NCBI GenBank assembly: GCA_016787785.1
Contig: JAEUTO010000009.1
Location: 124,001-188,000, forward strand
Direction of reading: 5' to 3'
DNA: 64,000 nt
Source of the DNA: Bacteroidia bacterium
GTDB lineage: Bacteria > Bacteroidota > Bacteroidia > B-17B0 > Aurantibacillaceae
Position 1 is the first letter of the stretch. Each line of letters begins with the position of its first letter. Of the stretch, positions 43,717 to 52,434 are shown piece after piece. The notes under the pieces were generated by a model. It saw nothing but the letters and a program-made list of their open reading frames with translations, was not told the origin of the DNA and did no database searches. The position numbers and the translations under genes are program-made.

Positions 43717-45248
43717 AAAACAGAATGCTTATATTAATTTTATTTATCATAGCAAGATTAAGCGTTTTAGCCCAACATTGTCAGTATTGCACCGCTAGTA
43801 TTGTAGGTATCAATCCAATTTCTGGCACAAGTAAGCAAACTATTAATGGACTTTATATTTTTGTTGTTAACGAAAAAGGAATTCAATATAATGGATTAAA
43901 CTCTGTTGTAGATCCGGTTCCAACTGATAATGAAAAAATATCTAAAACGGTTCTCTTCTGGCAAAATGATAGTACAAAAGCACCAAATAAAAATGACAGA
44001 AAGCACTTTAACTTTGCTCGAAATCATTACTTGTTTAGCTCGTTTTGGTCAAATTCTTCATCTATACAAAAGGATAAACTTTATATAAGAATAGAGGATA
44101 GAGATGGTAATAAAAATGGTGGGAAGTTTAAAACACAAGTTATACCTGTTTCGCAACTTAAATTAAAATTACTTTGTGGTTATGATGACTCCTATTTTAA
44201 GTCGGATGATTACGCCCCCTTAACGATTGAACTGGAAGCTGTAAAAGCGAGAGACTCAACTAAAATTATTAAAACAGCAAATGGTTTTAGGTTTGAATTT
44301 GATCCTAGTCCATTAGCAAATTGCCCTGAATGCGAAGGTTGCATTTGCAAAAGCATACAGGTGTTTAATAGCTTAGAACAACTTGTGTTTGAGCGAATTT
44401 TTGTAGAAAATACGTTGGAAGATAATTACCTAGGAATTGATAGCATACAAGTAGCAGACTATAATTTTGATGGTTATCCTGATTTTAGAATTTTTAGTGG
44501 CTTCAGTAAAATAAGCAAATTTTATGTTTATGTTCCTGCCAAGAATAAATTTGAGCGGGAACCCATGCTAAGCAGATTAGCCAATCTGAGCTTTAATAAT
44601 GAAAAACAGATAGCGCAGGGAACTATTTTTGACACCATCCCTCATGTTAAAAGTGGTAAACACTATATTGGAAGTAGTTTTGTTAATGCCTATACGTTGA
44701 GTGGCAAAAACTTAGTAAATGTCATGATTGCCTCACAATTCTGGTACAATCCTTGGAACGGATATTATCCACCTATGGATTCAAACCGGGTAAAAAGAGA
44801 CCATATAGATACATGCTATTATCAGTATTTTGATTACGAATTCAGCGAAATAAATTCTTCAATACTATACAAAACAAAAAAAGAATTTGGCGATTACAAT
44901 TTTGATGGATACGAAGATTTTAGAACAAAGAAAAATGAAAATGACGAGCGTTGGGATTTCTTTATTTACAATAACAAAAAACAGTCCTTTGAAATAGATA
45001 CATTATTGAGTAAAATGTCTATAACAGACTTTGACTTTGAGAATAAAGTATTCGTTGGGCAAATTACGAAGCATATAAATGAATTAGATACTTATACCGA
45101 GGGGTATAAAACAGTAAATGGAAGAATTATTCTTTATTCTAAGTCAACTTGCCACAGGGAATTTAGATTTGCTGAAAAAGTGGACTGCACCATTTCGGAG
45201 TTAAAAGATGGTAAGTGGGTTGAAACATTTATACATGGAGATGAGTAG
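43713..45248 (+). CDS. secreted protein with EF-hand-like NFDGY repeats
   Basis: 511 residues; signal peptide to about 20 (ARLSVLAQ). Two similar segments, VADYNFDGYPDFRIF (near 248) and FGDYNFDGYEDFR (near 390), carry the DxNxDGxxD calcium-loop pattern seen in XAC2610/FG-GAP-related proteins. A cysteine-rich patch lies in the first half (CPECEGCIC). No T9SS domain. The last 17 codons recur as a degraded copy at 48482-48532, which indicates a past duplication of this gene. Confidence 0.75.
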   Translation: MKNRMLILILFIIARLSVLAQHCQYCTASIVGINPISGTSKQTINGLYIFVVNEKGIQYNGLNSVVDPVPTDNEKISKTVLFWQNDSTKAPNKNDRKHFNFARNHYLFSSFWSNSSSIQKDKLYIRIEDRDGNKNGGKFKTQVIPVSQLKLKLLCGYDDSYFKSDDYAPLTIELEAVKARDSTKIIKTANGFRFEFDPSPLANCPECEGCICKSIQVFNSLEQLVFERIFVENTLEDNYLGIDSIQVADYNFDGYPDFRIFSGFSKISKFYVYVPAKNKFEREPMLSRLANLSFNNEKQIAQGTIFDTIPHVKSGKHYIGSSFVNAYTLSGKNLVNVMIASQFWYNPWNGYYPPMDSNRVKRDHIDTCYYQYFDYEFSEINSSILYKTKKEFGDYNFDGYEDFRTKKNENDERWDFFIYNNKKQSFEIDTLLSKMSITDFDFENKVFVGQITKHINELDTYTEGYKTVNGRIILYSKSTCHREFRFAEKVDCTISELKDGKWVETFIHGDE

Positions 45249-45507
45249 AATGAAAAAAATGCAAAAAAACTAATCCACCTCAATCTAATTATTAATCCAG
45301 TTAAACTTTAATTTTAAAGTATGGACCTTATTATTAATACTGGGCGTTTAAAGCTGGCAAAAACAACTTCGGTTTATTAATTTCTAAATTTAGCTTGTGT
45401 ATTATCGGTTTTTGTTTTAAAGCTGGCGTAATTTTATTTTTTGAGAGCGATTATTAAAAGATGCAACATTTTGCCATTTGTGGCATTTTTTTTGTCGTTG
45501 ATTGTAC

Positions 45508-48402
45508 ATGAAAATATCTAAGTTTATAATTAGTTTAGCTTTAGTAATTAACACTTTGGTTGTTTCTTCGCAAAACGAAACTTCAAAGTGGTATTTTGGT
45601 AATAAAGCCGCATTAGATTTTATGTCCGGTCCTCCAACTCCAATGTTTAATAGCGCCATGATTGCAGGAGAGGGTTCGGCTAGCATTGCTGATGGTAGCG
45701 GAAATTTGCTCTTCTATGCAAACGCCCTAACGATTTATAATAAGTTACACGTGCCAATGGCAAACGGAACAGGGATGGCTGGAGGAAGCAGCACCCAACC
45801 CGTTTTGATAATTAAACAACCAGGAAGTAGCTCTCTGTACTACGTTTTTCATCAGGCAGGTTTGAGCTTTTTAAACAATGTTGGCCTAAGTTACTCAATA
45901 GTGGATATGAGTTTAGCCTCCGGAAATGGTTCAGTTACGGTTAAAAACAGTCATCTTTTCGGTAATACTACCACTAATTTAATGAGTGAAAAGCTAACAG
46001 CAACTAAACATTGTAATGGGGTTGATATATGGATATTAACGCATGAATTTTTCAATAATAATTTTCAGGCTTATCTGCTATCTTCTTCAGGTCTTAACAT
46101 TAATCCTGTAATTTCATCCGTTGGAACTATCCATAGTAACTGGACTCATGGTTGGATGGGGCAAATGAAAGTTTCACCTAATGGAAAAAAAATAGCCGTT
46201 TGTGTACCGCAACAAGTATTTGAAATATTCGATTTTAATTCTGCAAATGGAATCGTTTCAAATCCTCTGACGTTAAGCAGTTCTTATGGACTTGGTTATT
46301 GTGAATTTTCGCCTGACAACTCAAAACTATACGGAATAGGAAATACAATTACAAATGGCAGAAACCTGATTTCTCAATGGAATTTGTGTGCTACATCAGC
46401 TTCGGCTATCATTGCTTCAAGAGATTCAATTGTTGATACAGTAATAGTTGGTAACCTTTCTATCTTACGATCTCTCCAATTGGCAAAAGATGGGAAAATA
46501 TACGTAGCGCGCACACCACTTACCGTTTTGGGTGTAATTAATAATCCTAATGCGATTCTTGCAAACTGCAACTATGTTTCCTCCGGTGTATCAGTAGCTC
46601 CAAACTATTGCTTCAATGGATTTCCCAGTTTTATGTCTAGTAGTTATAATCAACCCCAAATTATCCCGCCATTTACTTATACTATTGATTGTAATTCTGT
46701 CCAATTTTCTGTTCCAAATTTTACAACGGGCGCAAATGTATGTTTTGCAAGTTCGAATACTGTTACAAGCATAATGTGGGATTTTGGAGACCCGCCTAGC
46801 GGCTCTGCAAATAATTCCATTTTAAATAATCCAATTCATAGTTTTTCTTCACCTGGCACTTATACAGTTAAAATGATTGTCAATTTTAACTGCTCATCAG
46901 ATACTATCCAACAAACAATTTTAGTTAACCCGTCATTTTCAATTTCCGTTAATATAAGTCCATCTAACTGCTATTCCAACGGAACTGCAACAGCGGTAAT
47001 TCTTGGCGGTCAAGGTCAATTTAGTTATGCATGGTCGCCATCAAGCCAAACAACCCCAATAGCAACAAATCTTGCATCCGGTGTTTATACTTTATCGATA
47101 TCCACAAGCAGTAATTGTATAATCAGTAAAACTTTCACTATTTCTCAAATCAACACTATGTCCGTAAATGTTAATACCACATCAATCAACTGTGCAAATA
47201 ACGGGGTTATGCTCAGTGCAGAGGCATTTGCGTCAGGTGCAATTGGTTCATATTCTTATTTATGGAGCATAGGTAATCAAACAACAAGTTTAATTACTGG
47301 ACTTAGCCCCGGTAATTATTCGGTTTCCATAAATAATCAGTTTGGTTGTTCTGCTTCCGCTGCTTTTCAAATTTCTTTACCAGTTAACCTGCAGGTTAGT
47401 ACCTTGACTCCGGTTCTTGTTTGCGAAAATCAACAAACAACATTAAATGCAAACATACATGCGATCAATTATTTATGGTCAGGGCCAAATAATTTTTCTC
47501 AAACTGGTCAAAATGTTGTTTTAGCAGCCTATTCAGCTAATGTTGCTGGCACATATACATTAATAACAAGCGCTTCAAATAATTGCATTTCAGTTTATAC
47601 ATTAAGTGTTTTTGTATCACCGTTACCCAAAATTAAATTATCTACTAGCAAAAATAATTTGTGTGCGCCATATTGCTCTTTATTGTCATTAGAAACTATT
47701 AGTGCCGGTGCTGCAATTATACAAAGCAATTTTGCTTTAGATAATAAAACGCTCGAAGGTTACTCAATTAATAAATGTTTCACAGCGGGTGGCAATTACA
47801 CTTTAAGTGCGAGTTGCAAAGATACAAACAACTGCATTAATTTTTCATCATTAATTATAAACGCATACCCCAAACCGATCGCCGATTTTGATTTTGTTCC
47901 CGCAAAGCCAATTGCAGAATTTGAAAAAGTTGAATTTTTAAATGCATCTTATGGTGATCAGCAAATTAATTGGAAGTGGTTTATCAACGATCTGAATACT
48001 CTTTATTCTCCCAACAAAAACACCTCATATACATTTCAAAACAGCGGTACGTTTCCTGTAGTACTTATTACTGAAAATACCTGGGGTTGCTCTGATACAA
48101 TTCAAAAAACAATTACCGTATTTGATGATTTGGGCATTTACGTCCCTAATTCGTTTACACCAAATGGTGACGGTATAAATGAAACTTTCTTTCCAAAAGG
48201 TTTTGGTATTACTGAATATAAACTTGAAATTTATGATCGTTGGGGCGAAATAATCTTTTTTACAAAAGATCTTTTTTCATCCTGGGATGGAACCTATAAG
48301 GGAATAGAATGTAAAACAGATGTATACGTTTGGAAAATAAGTGCTAAAAATATCAAGGGTAAAGTTAAAAATCTTACCGGCCATGTTACATTATTGAAAT
48401 AA
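45508..48402 (+). CDS. large surface protein with propeller, PKD and gliding-motility-type C-terminal domain
   Basis: 964 residues from the ATG at 45508 (two codons after another ATG), giving a signal peptide MKISKFIISLALVINTLVVSSQ. The N-terminal 370 residues form a propeller-like domain (KWYFGNKAALDF; GYCEFSPDNSKLYGIG), then a PKD domain (MWDFGDPPSGSANN ... PGTYTVKMI, about 425-475), SprB-like repeats, another PKD near 790-870, and a C-terminal CHU_C-type domain (NSFTPNGDGINETFFPKG ... DRWGEIIFF ... WDGTYKG). The last is the type B T9SS signal. Probably a surface adhesin or motility-related protein. Confidence 0.88.
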   Translation: MKISKFIISLALVINTLVVSSQNETSKWYFGNKAALDFMSGPPTPMFNSAMIAGEGSASIADGSGNLLFYANALTIYNKLHVPMANGTGMAGGSSTQPVLIIKQPGSSSLYYVFHQAGLSFLNNVGLSYSIVDMSLASGNGSVTVKNSHLFGNTTTNLMSEKLTATKHCNGVDIWILTHEFFNNNFQAYLLSSSGLNINPVISSVGTIHSNWTHGWMGQMKVSPNGKKIAVCVPQQVFEIFDFNSANGIVSNPLTLSSSYGLGYCEFSPDNSKLYGIGNTITNGRNLISQWNLCATSASAIIASRDSIVDTVIVGNLSILRSLQLAKDGKIYVARTPLTVLGVINNPNAILANCNYVSSGVSVAPNYCFNGFPSFMSSSYNQPQIIPPFTYTIDCNSVQFSVPNFTTGANVCFASSNTVTSIMWDFGDPPSGSANNSILNNPIHSFSSPGTYTVKMIVNFNCSSDTIQQTILVNPSFSISVNISPSNCYSNGTATAVILGGQGQFSYAWSPSSQTTPIATNLASGVYTLSISTSSNCIISKTFTISQINTMSVNVNTTSINCANNGVMLSAEAFASGAIGSYSYLWSIGNQTTSLITGLSPGNYSVSINNQFGCSASAAFQISLPVNLQVSTLTPVLVCENQQTTLNANIHAINYLWSGPNNFSQTGQNVVLAAYSANVAGTYTLITSASNNCISVYTLSVFVSPLPKIKLSTSKNNLCAPYCSLLSLETISAGAAIIQSNFALDNKTLEGYSINKCFTAGGNYTLSASCKDTNNCINFSSLIINAYPKPIADFDFVPAKPIAEFEKVEFLNASYGDQQINWKWFINDLNTLYSPNKNTSYTFQNSGTFPVVLITENTWGCSDTIQKTITVFDDLGIYVPNSFTPNGDGINETFFPKGFGITEYKLEIYDRWGEIIFFTKDLFSSWDGTYKGIECKTDVYVWKISAKNIKGKVKNLTGHVTLLK

Positions 48403-48481
48403 AAGGTAAAATATCGAAACTAACATTTTTATCTTTATACTGCATAAAATAACTTTGGTACACATTATTCAGGCAGAATAC

Positions 48482-48532
48482 GAATTAATAGATGGCAAAA
48501 GGGTGGAAACTTATATACATGGTGCTGAGTAA
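48482..48532 (+). pseudogene. 3'-end remnant of a paralogue of the 43713 gene
   Basis: Translates as ELIDGKRVETYIHGAE and a stop, matching ELKDGKWVETFIHGDE at the end of the gene at 43713-45248, with the stop in register. Nothing upstream continues the homology. It marks the end of a lost or truncated duplicate. Confidence 0.6.
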
Positions 48533-48549
48533 ATAACGAATGAGTTAAC

Positions 48550-49923
48550 ATGAAATATATAACAACACTAATAATAACTTTTATTTTTTGCCAATTGACC
48601 TTCTTAGGTCAGAAAAGAAAGTACGAGTACATAACAGATAGAAATTTAAACCAAATTAAGTCATTAGAACAATTAAAATCTATTGAACATGCAGATGGTA
48701 ACTTGCGAACAATAATTAAAAAAATTCAAAATACCGATAATTCGTCAGCGCTCGATTCTCTGGTTGAGGAAGTAGTTGCTTTACGAACACCAGAATCCTT
48801 TTTGTTTGTTGCTAATTATTGTTGCAGATATATCGACTACTCAAAGCCAAATGAATTTACGCATATGGCGCGAAAAATAAACCGACAGGCTGCTTATAAA
48901 GCCTTAAACAAATATTATTTAGAAAATTTTTATACCGCCGGATTCCATCCCGTCCTATATCATGCATTAATTTATGAATCTATTAGAGAGAAGTATAAGT
49001 CTAAAATGGACTCCAGTTGTTTTTATATATCACAAGCTAATAAAAATGGCATTAAAAAAGCAGAAAAGGATTGCTTTATAAAGATCCAGATCAATGATCA
49101 AAACATAAATTTTATGTATCAGAATTTCTACAAATTTGAGTTCTTAAACAAGCCACCACAAAACCGACTAGATACGCTGGTGAACAAAATAGAAAACCTA
49201 GTATTAAAAAGACGAAACATGGATACAACGTCTATCAAGCTTACCGTTGACTCCATTGGACAACTAAAAACGCAATCGGCCTATTGTTATCTATATACAT
49301 TTTCTGTGAGAAAACCGAATGAATTTAAAGGGGACTTAAATCCAATGAACGGGATTATAAAAAGATTTGGAGGCTTAAAAGCAATAAATACCTATTACCT
49401 CAAAGGAAAATTAACCAACTACTTAAACAAAAATAAATATGACCCCATAGCCGAAAAAATTCTGAAAGATAATGCACCTTTATGCTTCTTTTGTGCCGCA
49501 GATACAACAGAAGAGTCACAAACTTATTTCATGAACAAAATAGATTCCCGCTTTCAGGACGAAAAGATCATCGAAACTATTAATTACTTCAGTGATTTAA
49601 ATAGGTATGGTGGCTTTTCACATTATCAAGTTGCTTTAGATAGTATTTCAGAGACCATTGGTCAAATGTCTTTTGTTGTTGATAGAAAGTATAATTTATG
49701 CAGAGAAGTTCCTGCCAAATTTCCAGGCGAAATTACCTTAGGTGTTTTGATGAATACTAGCGAAGGATCGGTAGAAAAAAGCTATAAAATACAATTAGGG
49801 ATTTTACCGGCGGGCAAAAAATACAAACCCGAAGACCTTAACTATTTAAAATTCATCTCCAGTACAATTAGTCCCGGGTTTATAAAAATTCAAAGAAAAA
49901 AATGTGGCGACAAAGATGAATAG
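48550..49923 (+). CDS. secreted helical-repeat protein, pair member 1
   Basis: 457 residues with a signal peptide (ends CQLTFLGQ, 22). Almost all alpha-helical with Tyr/Cys-rich segments; two halves show a similar order of motifs (LDSLVEEVVALRTPESFLFVANYC near 62 and LDTLVNKIENLVLKR near 202), so it may be an internal duplication. The following protein has the same layout. Unknown function. Overlaps the next start. Confidence 0.7.
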   Translation: MKYITTLIITFIFCQLTFLGQKRKYEYITDRNLNQIKSLEQLKSIEHADGNLRTIIKKIQNTDNSSALDSLVEEVVALRTPESFLFVANYCCRYIDYSKPNEFTHMARKINRQAAYKALNKYYLENFYTAGFHPVLYHALIYESIREKYKSKMDSSCFYISQANKNGIKKAEKDCFIKIQINDQNINFMYQNFYKFEFLNKPPQNRLDTLVNKIENLVLKRRNMDTTSIKLTVDSIGQLKTQSAYCYLYTFSVRKPNEFKGDLNPMNGIIKRFGGLKAINTYYLKGKLTNYLNKNKYDPIAEKILKDNAPLCFFCAADTTEESQTYFMNKIDSRFQDEKIIETINYFSDLNRYGGFSHYQVALDSISETIGQMSFVVDRKYNLCREVPAKFPGEITLGVLMNTSEGSVEKSYKIQLGILPAGKKYKPEDLNYLKFISSTISPGFIKIQRKKCGDKDE

Positions 49924-51376
49924 CACCAGAAATATAAGTTTTTTGAAGCCATTCATTAAAACCCTGTTATGGATTGTACAACTTTTAAACATCAGTTTTA
50001 TAGATTCTCAAAATAATGTTCTGTTTAATGAAGAGACTTCTCAGAAAATAGAATTTCCTTATCAACTTACCTTTATTCATGAAATTCCAAAAAACAAAGT
50101 AGATTCATTGCTAATAGATTTACTTGTCTATGAGTATCGTCAGGAAAATGGCACGGCTAAGTATAAGATACTTGAAGACATTGCAAAAACCAAAACAAAA
50201 GAAGCGTTCTATCTATTGTTTGTTGGCTGTAGCTCGCAATCAAGAACAGACAATTACTTCCCTCCTTTTCAACAACTTTGCTACACGATAAAAAACAACG
50301 GAGGAGTAGTGCTTCTTAATACCTATTTTTTGAAGGAACCTGTTAAAGAAGCCAGCCTTGAAAAAGATTTTGAAAGAGAAGTTATTCTTCAATGTAAAAA
50401 AATGAATCCGGAAATATATTATTACAAAAACCTGCCGCAGGAAATTAGCCTGGAAGTTCTTCAGCAGGAAATAGATCTCTTTAAAAAAAATAATACGCCA
50501 TGCAAATCCCCGGAGATTTTAAATGAAAAGAATTTACATAGAATTCAAAATGTTTATGAACTTAGCTTTATACATGAAAAGCCTGTAAGCAAGGTGGATA
50601 GCTGCGTTAACTACTTAATGGATAGCATTCGCTGGGATGGAAAAAGAAACTGGTATTTGATAGTTGATTCGTTAGTGAACAGTATAGGCGCAACCCAATC
50701 ACAGGAAGCTCTTCAGCTTTTTTACCTATTTACGAAGTATAACGTCACTTACCAAAACAATCAACTTCTAGCCTTAAACCAATCATTTCATGGAAGACAG
50801 GCCGAATATCTGCATAACTATTTTTATAAGGATAAAAAGCTAAATAAAGATTCTTTGGGTTATAAAGCTTATAGAAATAAATTACTAACTTATTTTAAAA
50901 ATAAAGTTCCAACTATTTATTTTTGTGATCAACCCACGCTACAGGAAGTCTATACAAAAAAAACAGAGTGTTCCGAATTAAATGACTTCGACAGAAAAAT
51001 AATACGAATTATCAAGCGAAACAACCGACTAAATAACATAGATAGGAGAGAGAAACTGGAAAATGAGATCAGGCAATTGACTTTTGTGGACGATGTAAAA
51101 CTAGGTGATTGTTACGAGGTTTTAGATATAGAGACAACGTTCTATTATGATCGCATCTATACAAAGTTAATAGTAGATGACAAATTGGTTGAGCGAATCT
51201 ACGCTATAAAAAACAGAAGGTTATTGTTTATAGGGATTATATTAAATAAATTCCCATTGGGAAAAATTATTCATTATCATACAAAAAAATGGAAGTATGC
51301 ATCTGCTTATTCATACCCCGCCCTAAAGGCAGTAAAAGAGTATTGTGAAATTAAAAAGAATAGAAATGAAAAATAG
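49916..51376 (+). CDS. secreted helical-repeat protein, pair member 2
   Basis: 486 residues from the ATG at 49916 (a further ATG four codons upstream is possible). Signal-like segment to about 32. Clear internal duplication: YQLTFIHEIPKNKVDSLLID near 45 and YELSFIHEKPVSKVDSCVN near 212, each followed by helices and a Tyr-rich stretch, then an IYFCDQP segment as in the preceding protein's CFFCAAD. Relative of pair member 1. The start overlaps that gene's stop by eight bases. Confidence 0.7.
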   Translation: MNSTRNISFLKPFIKTLLWIVQLLNISFIDSQNNVLFNEETSQKIEFPYQLTFIHEIPKNKVDSLLIDLLVYEYRQENGTAKYKILEDIAKTKTKEAFYLLFVGCSSQSRTDNYFPPFQQLCYTIKNNGGVVLLNTYFLKEPVKEASLEKDFEREVILQCKKMNPEIYYYKNLPQEISLEVLQQEIDLFKKNNTPCKSPEILNEKNLHRIQNVYELSFIHEKPVSKVDSCVNYLMDSIRWDGKRNWYLIVDSLVNSIGATQSQEALQLFYLFTKYNVTYQNNQLLALNQSFHGRQAEYLHNYFYKDKKLNKDSLGYKAYRNKLLTYFKNKVPTIYFCDQPTLQEVYTKKTECSELNDFDRKIIRIIKRNNRLNNIDRREKLENEIRQLTFVDDVKLGDCYEVLDIETTFYYDRIYTKLIVDDKLVERIYAIKNRRLLFIGIILNKFPLGKIIHYHTKKWKYASAYSYPALKAVKEYCEIKKNRNEK

Positions 51377-52031
51377 ATGTGCAATTTTGTTTTGTAGCAT
51401 AATTATTATGAGCAGTTGCTGGCAAAACAATTCAAAGATTGAAACGCTTATGGATGTTCCTCCTCCAAAAACTAGTCAAACCTACGGGGTAGAACAGTCG
51501 ATTTTGTCGCTAATAGAAAGAGCAAAAGATTTAAAAACACCTTTTAAAGTATCAAAAGAAGATCTAAATTTGGGAGGTCTGCCTGTAGTTGAGTATGATG
51601 AGGCCCAATTAGTATTTAACGATTCGCTGTTAGCAGAAAGGGCTAAGTACTTTTATTTATTTGGTAAAGTAAAAATCTTTGACACCTCGGGGTTATTAAT
51701 TCTAAAAACAGACAGTGTAATTACTTCAATTGCCGGCGACATGGATAATAAAAAAACACTTTTTCTTATTGTTCATGGCAAAAATAATTCTGCAAAAGCG
51801 ATTGAACTTACAAACAATCAAACCTATAGATACACCAGCAGGATCGAACCTAATTCGAAAATTACTATCGGAAAATTTTCAGCAGAGGAAAGTTCCATTA
51901 TAACGTTTAATAAATACCATTATAAAAACGAACAACTTGTACATGCCGATTCTCTTGAATGGGAAGGCGGAGTTGATGATAAAGGCATAAATAAGGCTTT
52001 AGAATATTTTAATGAACACATAAACGAATAA
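51366..52031 (+). CDS. lipoprotein of unknown function
   Basis: 221 residues from the ATG at 51366, which overlaps the previous stop. Signal with lipobox-like IIMSSC (Cys at about 19), so probably a membrane lipoprotein. The remainder is beta-rich with LIERAKDLKTPFKVSKEDLN and KTLFLIVHGKNNSAKAIELT segments. No family recognised. Confidence 0.65.
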   Translation: MKNRCAILFCSIIIMSSCWQNNSKIETLMDVPPPKTSQTYGVEQSILSLIERAKDLKTPFKVSKEDLNLGGLPVVEYDEAQLVFNDSLLAERAKYFYLFGKVKIFDTSGLLILKTDSVITSIAGDMDNKKTLFLIVHGKNNSAKAIELTNNQTYRYTSRIEPNSKITIGKFSAEESSIITFNKYHYKNEQLVHADSLEWEGGVDDKGINKALEYFNEHINE

Positions 52032-52044
52032 GTAAATAGTATAT

Positions 52045-52368
52045 ATGAAAAAAATAATTGTCCTTTTTTTTGTTGTGATAGCGTTTAACAAATGTTCAAA
52101 GCCGCCAAACGCTTGCTTTACTCATTATCCATCTGATATTAATGCGGGTGATGTTGTTACGTTTGATGCAGACTGTTCAAAAAACGCTTCTTATTTTGAA
52201 TGGAGTTTTGGAGATGGCTCTGCTGATACAAATACGGTTAATAAAAGTGTAACGCATAAGTACATGGCAAGCGGAACATACATTGTTAAACTTAATGTTA
52301 AAGGTAAGGATGGTGTAACTTTAAAAGAAGGTAAGCCGGAAACGAGTATATCTATAACTGTACAATAG
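52045..52368 (+). CDS. small PKD-domain lipoprotein-like protein
   Basis: 107 residues. A hydrophobic N-terminus ends in FNKCSKPP, a loose lipobox (Cys17). The mature part is one PKD domain: GDVVTFDADCSKNASYFEWSFGDGS, then THKYMASGTYIVKLNV, with the WxFGDGS and Y-x-x-G-x-Y-x-V hallmarks. Fourteen bases after the preceding lipoprotein gene, convergent with the large protein on the other strand. Confidence 0.8.
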   Translation: MKKIIVLFFVVIAFNKCSKPPNACFTHYPSDINAGDVVTFDADCSKNASYFEWSFGDGSADTNTVNKSVTHKYMASGTYIVKLNVKGKDGVTLKEGKPETSISITVQ

Positions 52369-52434
52369 ATTTTCGTGCAATCATAAAGAAAATTTTTGAG
52401 TTATTTTGATTGACAAACTACGCTTTTTTTTAGA

